Source: CAYYGL01 sp964471235 (GTDB lineage Bacteria; Calditrichota; Calditrichia; RBG-13-44-9; J075). Taken from it: a stretch of DNA of 39,217 bases. The position numbers were made by a program, and so were the translations under genes. The notes under the pieces were generated by a model, which was given only the letters and a program-made list of their open reading frames with translations, was not told where the DNA came from and searched no databases. Below are positions 8,530 to 16,049 of the stretch, piece by piece. Where the stretch lies: contig CAYYGL010000018.1 in the NCBI GenBank assembly GCA_964471235.1, forward strand, positions 1-39,217, written 5' to 3'. Positions within the stretch are counted from its first letter, which is position 1, and each line of letters starts with the position of its first letter.

Positions 8530-8957
8530 TGGAATGCCAAAATGTATTACGGCAGGCGAAAAGGAGCAGGGGGAAGTGAAGACCAGGGGGTGAGCGGGAA
8601 GTGGCAGGTGGCGGTGGCAGTTTGCAGGGATGAGCCAATCCCTTACGTTTCACGTCTCCAAACGGAACATGGGTACTGCATCTCGGCGTAATAAGACCCT
8701 CACCCCAGCCGCTGCGGAATGAATCCCGCAGCTAAGAAATGAAACCCGTCTAAAGGCGGCTTTAGTCGTCTTCCACCTTTTAGCCTGATGGTTTATCATC
8801 AGGCGGAGAATGGCGGATTATCTCTGCCGAAATGCAGTAGTCTTTGCTCCCCCTTCAAAAAAACCGCCGCTCAGGACAAAATTCTACGCAACAGAGAGTT
8901 GACTTTCCGCAAAAGTTTTATCACATTCAAGACAACCAATATCCAAGGGAGAAAATC
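8530..8957. other. 428-base gap with hairpin-rich repeat element
   Basis: No gene is apparent between the pump and macrodomain genes. The right half holds a compact set of hairpins: GCTGCGG (8711-8717) pairing with CCGCAGC (8726-8732), CCGTC/GGCGG with a TAAA loop near 8747-8760 including one G-U pair, and an eight-base perfect stem GCCTGATG (8783-8790) with CATCAGGC (8797-8804) around a six-base loop. None is followed by a T-run, so they are not classical terminators. The layout resembles small palindromic intergenic repeats. Confidence 0.5.
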
Positions 8958-9515
8958 ATGGCAAATCGGGAAATTGGGATTAAAAACTTCCCCGGTGGTA
9001 AAACCCTGAAACTTGTGCAGGGGGACATCACCGAGGAAGCGGTGGATGCTATTGTAAATGCTGCCAATTCCTATTTGCAGCACGGCGGGGGAGTAGCCGG
9101 TGCTATTGTTCGCAAGGGCGGGCACATCATTCAGGAGGAAAGCAACAAGATTGGTCATGTGCCGGTCGGTCAGGCGGCGCTGACAACCGCCGGTAAACTG
9201 CCGGCAAAGTATGTGATTCATGCGGTTGGTCCCCGCTGGGGAGAAGGTGATGAGGACACAAAACTGAAGAATGCGGTGCTCAACAGCCTCAAATTAGCCG
9301 ATGAGCAGGGGTTCCACAGTATCTCTATGCCGGCAATCAGTTCCGGGATTTTCGGTTTCCCCAAAGACCGCTGTGCGGAGATTATTCTCACCACGGTCAG
9401 TGATTATTTGCAACAGCACCCCGACTCGTCACTCCAGGAGGTGCGCATTTGCCTGTATGATACTCCGACGGTGCAGGTATTTCAGGAGAAGTTTGGGGAG
9501 ATGTTACAGAAATGA
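8958..9515 (+). CDS. macrodomain protein, ADP-ribose binding/hydrolase
   Basis: Macrodomain protein of 185 residues. The ADP-ribose-binding signatures of the MacroD/YmdB group are clear: GDITEEAVDAIVNAANS near residue 22, the glycine-rich loop LQHGGGVAGAIVRKGG, and the second phosphate loop ISSGIFGFPKDRCAEI. Family members remove ADP-ribose from proteins or deacetylate O-acetyl-ADP-ribose in the cytoplasm. The start is ATG at 8958 because GGGAG lies six or seven bases upstream; an in-frame upstream ATG at 8844 would add 38 residues that look non-coding. It is followed 12 bases later by the Uma2-like gene, so the two are probably co-transcribed. Confidence 0.9.
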   Translation: MANREIGIKNFPGGKTLKLVQGDITEEAVDAIVNAANSYLQHGGGVAGAIVRKGGHIIQEESNKIGHVPVGQAALTTAGKLPAKYVIHAVGPRWGEGDEDTKLKNAVLNSLKLADEQGFHSISMPAISSGIFGFPKDRCAEIILTTVSDYLQQHPDSSLQEVRICLYDTPTVQVFQEKFGEMLQK

Positions 9516-9527
9516 GGAGGTGCCGGT

Positions 9528-10175
9528 ATGGCAACCGTTAAAACAAAAAGCAAACTTCGGCGTTCGGTCAAACGTGTTTCCCGCTTTAGACTGCCGGACA
9601 AACAAGCCCTGAGCGACATTTTCTTCCAGCAGGAATATTTGCTGTTTCTGGAAGGTTCACTTGAGGATTTTTACGCCCTGGATGAGCAAAAAGCGGAATA
9701 TTTAGACGGAGGTATTGTGGTCATGCATTCCCCGGCAAGTGTTCAACACGAAGAAATTTTCATGGATTTAGCGACAAAGTTAAAGAACAGAGTTGATAAA
9801 AAGAAAACCGGAAAAGTCTTCGGTTCACGACTGACGGTGGTGTTGGGAGAGCACCGCTTCGAACCGGACATCGTGTTTATCGCAGCCGATAATCCCGGGC
9901 AATTCACCGAACTGGAGTTCATCGGGGCGCCGGATATGATTATCGAGATTGTCTCCAAAACCAGCCGGGACTATGATCTGAAAACCAAACGAGAGATTTA
10001 TCAGCAATTCCGGGTAAAAGAAATTTACTTCGTGGATTACACCACCGGCGTGGTGATTGCCGATTACCTTACCGAAAAAGGCTACACTTCCCATAAAATA
10101 AAAAAAGGTGTTATTGCCAGTAAAGTAGTTGAGGGGTTTGAGGTTGAGTGTTATGGGAAGGAGGAACAGGAATGA
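9528..10175 (+). CDS. Uma2-family (DUF820) nuclease-fold protein
   Basis: A 215-residue protein of the Uma2/DUF820 family, which has a PD-(D/E)XK restriction-like fold. Visible features are EYLDGGIVVMHSPASVQHEEI, the core acidic motif EPDIVFI, then GAPDMIIEIVSKTSRDYDLKTK with the E-x-K-type site and Y-REIYQQFRVKEIYFVD. The first 30 residues are basic (KTKSKLRRSVKRVSR). A strong GAGGAGG lies upstream of the ATG. The true role of this family is unsettled: members are often multicopy and may act in DNA metabolism or as domesticated mobile nucleases. Pairing with a macrodomain gene is seen here but not interpreted further. Confidence 0.85.
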   Translation: MATVKTKSKLRRSVKRVSRFRLPDKQALSDIFFQQEYLLFLEGSLEDFYALDEQKAEYLDGGIVVMHSPASVQHEEIFMDLATKLKNRVDKKKTGKVFGSRLTVVLGEHRFEPDIVFIAADNPGQFTELEFIGAPDMIIEIVSKTSRDYDLKTKREIYQQFRVKEIYFVDYTTGVVIADYLTEKGYTSHKIKKGVIASKVVEGFEVECYGKEEQE

Positions 10176-10192
10176 GATCCTCTCCGAATTTG

Positions 10193-10222
10193 GGTTGGGC
10201 AAATGGATGGATTTGCCCAACC
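10193..10222. terminator. strong hairpin between convergent genes
   Basis: A perfect 12-base stem, GGTTGGGCAAAT (10193-10204) and ATTTGCCCAACC (10211-10222), with a six-base loop. It sits between the stop codons of the plus-strand Uma2 gene and the minus-strand protease gene. Neither side has a T-run, so it may stabilise transcript ends or act as a weak bidirectional terminator. Confidence 0.5.
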
Positions 10223-10245
10223 GTTGAAATAACCATAAAATATAT

Positions 10246-13200
10246 TTACTTCATCAACAACATCTTGCGAACCTGAGTAAACCGCTCTGCCTGAAACCGG
10301 TACAAATACAACCCGCTGGCGAGATGGCTGCCGTCAAATTGCATTACATGATAACCAGCCGTTAATTGTTTCCCATTTATCAGCGTTATTACTCTCTGAC
10401 CTAAAATGTTGAACACTTCCAGAGTGACCATGGAAGCTTTGGGCAATCCAAACCGAATGCGGGTGCTCGGATTGAAAGGATTAGGATAGTTCTGGAAGAG
10501 CACGTAATCGTCAGGAATTTTCCCGGCAAAAGGGTCGATCCCTGTCACCGGCTCAACAATCACCAGCAGGGAATCTTCCGCTGCGGCGCTGCTGTCGTCA
10601 GAAACCGTTACCGTAAGCATAACTGCACCATGGAATTGTAGGACTGCTGACAGGGTCAACTCTCCGGCGGCAACATTGTAACTGCGAAGCAACGAATCGT
10701 TGGAGGCGGCAAACTGGTATTGCAACAGGCTGTCAGGAGTTTCCACATCCTCCACGTAATCCCAAATGTTCAGCGTCGTCGAAGAATCCGCTGGAAAGCT
10801 CACCGAATCCGGCAGGTTGCTGATGATCGGCGGATCGTTCACCGAAGAAACGTTGACATACAACGCCGCGGTATCCGCCGCAATGTTGTCGCTCACCACC
10901 AACTGCAGGGTATCCCTACCAAACCAGTTTGCCGCAGCGATGAATTGGTAATTATTGCCCACTTGTTGAGCGGTCACATTGCTGCCCGGCAGCACCAGGT
11001 AGCTCAACTGATCCACCGGCTGATCCGGATCGGTAACAAAGGCATACCAGTCAGATATGGCATAGCTGAGGGTGTCATCCTCGGCGAAGAATAGTTCCGG
11101 CAGCGGTTCCGTAATTACCGGGGGATCGTTCACCGGCTGCACCGTGATGGTGGTGGTATCCCATCCCGCCGCTCCGCTGTCATCCACTGCGGTGAAAATC
11201 ACCGGAATATCCAGCCCATAGAAATTGGGCGTGGCGGTAATCGTGGCTACATGGGACACGCTGTCGATGACGATCATCAGACTGTCGCTGTTGCCATACA
11301 ATAACCCTGCCGCCATTGGCGGATGCGTCAGTTGCCGACCCTCGGCTCGCTGTTCCACCGCCTTGCGGCTTTGCTTCAAAACGGCAGCTGATCTCCTGTC
11401 ATACTTGTGATACACGATTCGCAGGGCAGGAGCACCCCCCGATAACTTACCGGACCGCCCAATTCCTCCACCAGTTGCTTCTTCAGCTACGGCAGTTTGA
11501 ACAGGGGTGACCAAAGCCGTTCTGCTCGCATCCTGCTGACCAAATCGCCCTTGCAAGGCGTTCAACAGCCCTGCCGGGAAACTCGCCGACCAGCTAATCT
11601 CGGTGGTGTCGTGGTCCACATCGGCGACGTAAGGGTCCAGATCAAAGCTGTAACTGGAATCCTCTGGAAATACAATCGGCGGGATGGCGGTGACTACCGG
11701 CGGATCGTTCACCGAAGAAACGTTGACATACAACGATGCGGTATCCGAAGCCAGTCCATCGCTGACTACTAACTGCAAGGTATCCCGACCAAACCAATTT
11801 GCCGCGGCGTTGAATTGGTAATCATTACCCACTTGTTGAGTGGTGACATTACTCCCTGGCAGCACCAGGTAGCTTAACTGATCCACCGGCTGATCCGGAT
11901 CCGTCACAAAAGCATACCAGTTGGAGATGGCATAACTGAGGGTGTCATCCTCTGCAAAGAACAGTTCCGGTAGTGGCTCATTGATCACCGGGGGATGATT
12001 TACCAGAATCACGTTCAATTCCACCGGCACAGTGAGTACCGGCGTGTTCGGATCATTGCTGGCGATTTCAATGTTACAGCGATAGGTAATGTTCCCGGGC
12101 AGACCCACCGGATCAATCATCAAGAGAAGCAGGGTAGAATCTCCCGGACTGGTTAATCCGCTACCGGGAGACGCCGTTAACCAGGGACATGGAATAAGCG
12201 GATTTGTTGTTGGAGTTTCAATGCGTTTGTTATTCAAACCGGAATTCCTGGTAACAGGATATGGAATTGACGATTCATCTGCTTCACCTCTCTCATCAAG
12301 TAAGAATTTGTTTGTCGATCTTTTACCGGCGCTTGACCATTCTTTAAGAAAAGTGCTCTCACCATGACCAATTATCGACAACTTGCCCGGATTGGAAATT
12401 GCACCGGATATGGAATCAGTGGTAATACTCCATACCAGGTCTAAATTGCCCAGATTGTAAATGAACAGGGTGTCTAATATCAGAGAAGAATCGGTGGTAA
12501 GAGTTTGATAGGAAAGGCTGTCTTGCGAGGTATAAATAATGGCAGCATCTTCTACAAAAAACGTGTCGTTTTGGGCAAGGCTCCATAGTCCCAACTCATC
12601 TCTCACCCGCACGTAGAACCGATGAACACCGCCGGGCATGCCGGATATGGAAAGCAGAGCGTTTACCGAGATGGTGTCATCCGGCGTAAAGGTAAAATCA
12701 CCCCCGTTGCCAAAACCGGGATCGTTGTCAAAGAAATATTCCGCCTCGGTCAATAGCGGTAGGGAGGTGTTTCTGTTGGTGGTCTGGATCATTGCCAGTC
12801 GGGATTGTGCCAGGCTCCACAATCCATTGGCGTCGCGAGCACGGATAAATAGTTTATGTAAGCCCGGAGAGAGCGGAGAAACATCCACATTCGCAGTAAC
12901 ATCAATAGTATCGCTTGGAGTCACACTAAAGGTGGAACCACTGCCAAATCCGGGATCATTGTCAAAGAAATACTCGGCTTCAGTAATATCGGGATTGGGC
13001 GTATCCCTGTTGGTGGTCTGGATCATTGCCAGCCGGGGTTGCGCCAGACTCCACAAACCGGTGGCATCGCGGGTACGGATAAACAGTTTATGCAACCCAG
13101 GGGACAGTACGGAGACATCCACATTCGTAGTAACGTTGATGGAATCATCCGGAGTTACGGTAAAAGCCGTTCCATTGCTAAAGCCCGGATCGGCATCAAA

Positions 13201-14925
13201 AAAATACTCTGCTTCAGTGAGATTGGGATTGGGTGTATCCCGGTTGGTGGGTTGCACCAGAAACAACCGCGGCTGGGCGATGCCCCACACACCGTCCTCA
13301 TCTTTAACACGAAAATAAACTTTATGTAATCCCGGCGCCAAACCGGAAACATCCACATTCAAATTCACATTGATTATCGTATCAGGGGAAATAGGAATGG
13401 GGATGCCGTTTCCGAAGCCGGGGTCGTTGTCGAAGAAGTATTCGGCGGAGACGAGGTTTGTCAGTGCAGGAGTGTTAGAGGAATTAACATTTAAACTTGC
13501 AAACATCGTGGAGCTGGCACCGCCGTACACCAACACTTCCACATTGGTATTGTTACCAGAATAGCTATCACTGTTTGGATTAGATACACTATCAAATACT
13601 GTATTTTGAAAATTGCCTGGGAATACATCCCCATCATCCCCATTGTTTATATTGTTATCAAGATCATTTAAACCATCTGCTTCTTCCAAATCAACTCCTT
13701 TATGATTTTCATCAGCATTCACAGTATTTGAATCTATATTTGCTGCGATAACACTTTCATCGATGTGCCAGATACAAAGCCCCGAATTTGGAAGATATGT
13801 ATCGAATCCTGTCTTGAATCGATTTTCAACAAGGAAATATTCAGAACCAATATTCCCATCAGTCCAGAGGCGGTAAACTTGAGGATTGTTTTCAACATTC
13901 TGAATCTGTGCATAGGGGATGTTCTCAGAAACTGGAATAGACGTTATCCATCCAAGAAATACTTTGGACCAGGCGCATAGATGTGTTGGTGATTCTGGAT
14001 GACTGTAATCGGCGCTTCCATAACTTCCACTCCCCATCAACCCCCATACCCCGATTCCTTCTGAATTCCCATTAGTGGTATCCGTATCGTATAAATCTGG
14101 CAACCCCAGAATATGTCCAAATTCATGACAATACACCCCAATCTTTGCCATTGGTTCACCATAAGTTCCATCACCATTAGTCTCTGGTGCAACTATGTAG
14201 TCATTAATCTTAATAAATCCACCATTGGTACTGGGATCATTTGTAATGTAAACACTGTCAGGCATTATTGCAGGATTAGAAAGATAAGCTTCCTTAAATG
14301 ACCATCTGTGTGACCAAAGATTATCATTATCGCCAGTTTCTGCTCCTCCTCCGGTGTGAACGCCTACAAACGCATCGACGTAGCCATCATCGTCACCAGA
14401 ATTGGGGATTCCGTCTGGACCATCATTATCGAACTGACTATAATCAATGCTGATATCTGTTAAAGCAGCTAAATCATAGCAAAAACGGGCACCTCCTCCT
14501 GATAAGCCATTATCACTACCTACATAAAAACTTTGAGATTGCAGTAAATAAAACCAACCATAAACTGTTCCAGTCACACTGAACTGACCATAAGAAACTT
14601 CAGCATAATAATCACTCATGGCTCCGGATGGATTATTGTTGAAAAGAGAATCCTGAAACTGAAATTTGCTATAGAAACCAAAAGGACCATCAGAATATCC
14701 TCCTAGAACTACAGGGAGTATAACAGAAACCTGAGTAAGGCGCGTTCCTAATTTTCGATCTTGAATGGCATGATAAAGTCCACCACTTTTATAACTTTGA
14801 CCAATTATTCGTAAAAATTGCTCAAAGTTTTCTGGCGCTTTAACTCCTTTTTTAGGTGGAGTGATGGCGGATGCCTCAATAAATAATAAAATAATAATCC
14901 AGAAGTATGCAAAGTAAGACCTCAT
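10246..14925 (-). CDS. secreted M6-family metalloprotease with T9SS sorting domain
   Basis: A 1559-residue exported multidomain protease. Order: signal peptide (residues 1-20, ending EASA), M6 (immune inhibitor A-like) peptidase domain to about residue 450 with zinc site HEFGH at 267-271 continuing ILGLPDLYD, four tandem repeats of about 78 residues opening AEYFFDNDPGFG (about 487-792), a linker with Ig-like character, cadherin-like repeats (each ending VNDPP), and a C-terminal T9SS type A sorting domain with FQNYPNPFNPSTRIRF followed by a YLYRF motif and basic end. It should be exported by Sec, cross the outer membrane by T9SS and be anchored or released. GGAGGGG lies upstream of the ATG. 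It follows two beta-helix genes, 17 bases after the second. Odd: an in-frame insertion in a cadherin-like repeat near residues 1118-1205, and peptidase codons clearly more AT-rich than the repeat part. Confidence 0.9.
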   Translation of the reverse strand: MRSYFAYFWIIILLFIEASAITPPKKGVKAPENFEQFLRIIGQSYKSGGLYHAIQDRKLGTRLTQVSVILPVVLGGYSDGPFGFYSKFQFQDSLFNNNPSGAMSDYYAEVSYGQFSVTGTVYGWFYLLQSQSFYVGSDNGLSGGGARFCYDLAALTDISIDYSQFDNDGPDGIPNSGDDDGYVDAFVGVHTGGGAETGDNDNLWSHRWSFKEAYLSNPAIMPDSVYITNDPSTNGGFIKINDYIVAPETNGDGTYGEPMAKIGVYCHEFGHILGLPDLYDTDTTNGNSEGIGVWGLMGSGSYGSADYSHPESPTHLCAWSKVFLGWITSIPVSENIPYAQIQNVENNPQVYRLWTDGNIGSEYFLVENRFKTGFDTYLPNSGLCIWHIDESVIAANIDSNTVNADENHKGVDLEEADGLNDLDNNINNGDDGDVFPGNFQNTVFDSVSNPNSDSYSGNNTNVEVLVYGGASSTMFASLNVNSSNTPALTNLVSAEYFFDNDPGFGNGIPIPISPDTIINVNLNVDVSGLAPGLHKVYFRVKDEDGVWGIAQPRLFLVQPTNRDTPNPNLTEAEYFFDADPGFSNGTAFTVTPDDSINVTTNVDVSVLSPGLHKLFIRTRDATGLWSLAQPRLAMIQTTNRDTPNPDITEAEYFFDNDPGFGSGSTFSVTPSDTIDVTANVDVSPLSPGLHKLFIRARDANGLWSLAQSRLAMIQTTNRNTSLPLLTEAEYFFDNDPGFGNGGDFTFTPDDTISVNALLSISGMPGGVHRFYVRVRDELGLWSLAQNDTFFVEDAAIIYTSQDSLSYQTLTTDSSLILDTLFIYNLGNLDLVWSITTDSISGAISNPGKLSIIGHGESTFLKEWSSAGKRSTNKFLLDERGEADESSIPYPVTRNSGLNNKRIETPTTNPLIPCPWLTASPGSGLTSPGDSTLLLLMIDPVGLPGNITYRCNIEIASNDPNTPVLTVPVELNVILVNHPPVINEPLPELFFAEDDTLSYAISNWYAFVTDPDQPVDQLSYLVLPGSNVTTQQVGNDYQFNAAANWFGRDTLQLVVSDGLASDTASLYVNVSSVNDPPVVTAIPPIVFPEDSSYSFDLDPYVADVDHDTTEISWSASFPAGLLNALQGRFGQQDASRTALVTPVQTAVAEEATGGGIGRSGKLSGGAPALRIVYHKYDRRSAAVLKQSRKAVEQRAEGRQLTHPPMAAGLLYGNSDSLMIVIDSVSHVATITATPNFYGLDIPVIFTAVDDSGAAGWDTTTITVQPVNDPPVITEPLPELFFAEDDTLSYAISDWYAFVTDPDQPVDQLSYLVLPGSNVTAQQVGNNYQFIAAANWFGRDTLQLVVSDNIAADTAALYVNVSSVNDPPIISNLPDSVSFPADSSTTLNIWDYVEDVETPDSLLQYQFAASNDSLLRSYNVAAGELTLSAVLQFHGAVMLTVTVSDDSSAAAEDSLLVIVEPVTGIDPFAGKIPDDYVLFQNYPNPFNPSTRIRFGLPKASMVTLEVFNILGQRVITLINGKQLTAGYHVMQFDGSHLASGLYLYRFQAERFTQVRKMLLMK
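10829..11136 (-). repeat. cadherin-like module copy B (near-identical)
   Basis: About 300 bases encoding a module that runs from PLPELFFAEDDTLSYAIS through SNVTAQQVGNNYQF and NWFGRDTLQLVVSD to VNVSSVNDPP. It matches copy A at 11700-12003 almost residue for residue and is highly similar at DNA level, which points to recent duplication or gene conversion within the protease gene. Confidence 0.8.
11305..11576 (-). repeat. in-frame insertion flanked by 8-bp direct repeats
   Basis: CCCTGCCG occurs at 11305-11312 and 11569-11576; the unit (insert plus one copy) is 264 bases, exactly 88 codons. The encoded stretch (starting NALQGRFGQQDAS, with SAAVLKQSRKAVEQRAEGR further on) is rich in Ala, Arg and Gln and unlike the surrounding beta-rich repeats. 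Removing it rejoins SWSASFPAGLL directly to YGNSDSLMIVID, restoring a normal cadherin-like strand pattern. I do not recognise the source; no clear terminal inverted repeat is seen. Confidence 0.65.
11700..12003 (-). repeat. cadherin-like module copy A (near-identical)
   Basis: Partner of the module at 10829-11136, from PLPELFFAEDDTLSYAIS to VNVSSVNDPP. Differences are a few residues only (for example SNVTTQQVGNDYQF here against SNVTAQQVGNNYQF there). The two copies are in the same orientation about 870 bases apart. Confidence 0.8.
12550..13465 (-). repeat. four tandem AEYFFD-DPGFG protein repeats
   Basis: Four direct repeats of about 234 bases (78 codons) in the protease gene. Each runs from (S/T)EAEYFFD(N/A)DPGF through a strand pair with VDVS to SPGLHKLFIR-RD--GLWSLAQ. 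The middle two are closest to each other (both end RLAMIQTTNR). Such tandem copies are prone to slippage and copy-number change. I do not know a named domain for the unit. Confidence 0.85.
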
Positions 14926-14942
14926 TTGTCTTCCCCTCCTCG

Positions 14943-15944
14943 TTACTGCGCATTCGACTTCGCCTGGAAATTCACCTCCAGCCCGTTTTGAGGGATGGTG
15001 ATCACCTGGGCTTCAATTTGAAATACTGCCGGTAAGCCCGGGTAACCCCCATCGATAAAGGGCGTATCGCCGCCGTAAATCCCCATATCTGTGCCGCCAA
15101 AGCCTGCGCCGATTGCGGGTGAACCCGGCAAAAGATGGAGTCCGGTATTGAAATTGGAAGGATCCTCAAAGACAATGGTCATATCAATATTTTCTATATT
15201 GCCAACTCCACCGTTGGGGAGTTGATCAGCATTACACATATTGTATTGATAATTTCCATTTTGTCCTATACCTCCCCCGGTAATGATATTATTTTGGATT
15301 AGGGAAGTGGAACTGAAACCGGATAAGGCGTCATCGCTTGCTCTAATGACATTATTAACGACTACTAATTGGCTGGTGGAATTGCTAAGTATGCCATCAT
15401 CACCATAACTGGTATTTCGAATCTTATTATTCGCAATAATAATGTTACCCAGCCCCCCGGCTGTAACCCAGATAGATGCTTGAAAGTTTAGACTGGCGAC
15501 GATCTCATTTTGAAGAATGTAACAGTTTGAACCACCGATTTCTACTTTGCTTAGCTCATTTCGCTTAATCGTGATATTATCCGTATTAATATCAACTTTG
15601 AATACACCATCAAATCCTTCTAACACAGAGCCTTCCGAACCGGCATTGAACTTCATGGTTCCGCTGATAGTGGTATTTGCCGTTGTAGCCTGACCACCAT
15701 AAATTTCAAGATCAAACCCAGCGCCGATGAAGGAGAGTCTTTTGGTGACAGTAATTCCGGCATAGGCAGTGGCGGAGGGATAGACATAAATGGTATCCCC
15801 GGGGCTGGCTACGCTATGCGCCGCAGCAAGGGTAGTATAGTCCCCTGCAGGAAAGGGATTGTTATCCACAATCCATATATTGGCAAACGCTGCGGATGTA
15901 AAAGCCAATAAGAATAATGCCAGGGAAATACTTTTGGTGTACAT
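14943..15944 (-). CDS. secreted right-handed beta-helix protein
   Basis: A 333-residue exported protein. A signal peptide (MYTKSISLALFLLAFTSAAFA) precedes NIWIVDNNPFPAGDYTTL, then a tract typical of pectate-lyase-like parallel beta-helices: short recurring N-I-I/N-N-x-I units such as NNKIRN, NNVIRA, QNNIITG. The middle carries TIYVYPS and GSPAIGAG, the usual opening and closing signatures of this bacterial family. No catalytic residues can be pointed out; such proteins bind or cleave polysaccharide. GGAGGA lies eight bases before the ATG. It is a close paralogue of the upstream gene and is 17 bases from the protease gene, so they are likely one operon. It has no obvious T9SS sorting domain; both paralogues end in VNFQAKSNA plus one residue. 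Confidence 0.85.
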   Translation of the reverse strand: MYTKSISLALFLLAFTSAAFANIWIVDNNPFPAGDYTTLAAAHSVASPGDTIYVYPSATAYAGITVTKRLSFIGAGFDLEIYGGQATTANTTISGTMKFNAGSEGSVLEGFDGVFKVDINTDNITIKRNELSKVEIGGSNCYILQNEIVASLNFQASIWVTAGGLGNIIIANNKIRNTSYGDDGILSNSTSQLVVVNNVIRASDDALSGFSSTSLIQNNIITGGGIGQNGNYQYNMCNADQLPNGGVGNIENIDMTIVFEDPSNFNTGLHLLPGSPAIGAGFGGTDMGIYGGDTPFIDGGYPGLPAVFQIEAQVITIPQNGLEVNFQAKSNAQ

Positions 15945-16049
15945 GAGGAATCCTCCTCCTTGGGTTTAATTCACTCATAACTCCACGGAGTGAACATCTA
16001 TCCGCTTATCATCATCTCTGCTAACATTACGTTTTGTGTTGTCAGACAA

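Noticed and set aside
8958..10175. defence island (macrodomain plus nuclease-fold gene)
   Set aside because: Only two genes, no recognised defence partner nearby, and Uma2-type genes are common in multicopy without defence roles.
11305..11576. frameshift or pseudogene in the protease
   Set aside because: The insertion keeps the frame (88 codons) and the reading frame continues to an intact T9SS sorting domain.
12638..13318. 226-codon plus-strand frame with internal repeats
   Set aside because: It mirrors the tandem AEYFFD repeats of the protease on the minus strand, and the repeats in it are simply their complement.
12550..13465. possible CRISPR array because of regular repeats
   Set aside because: Repeat units are about 234 bases, code for protein and have no short spacers.
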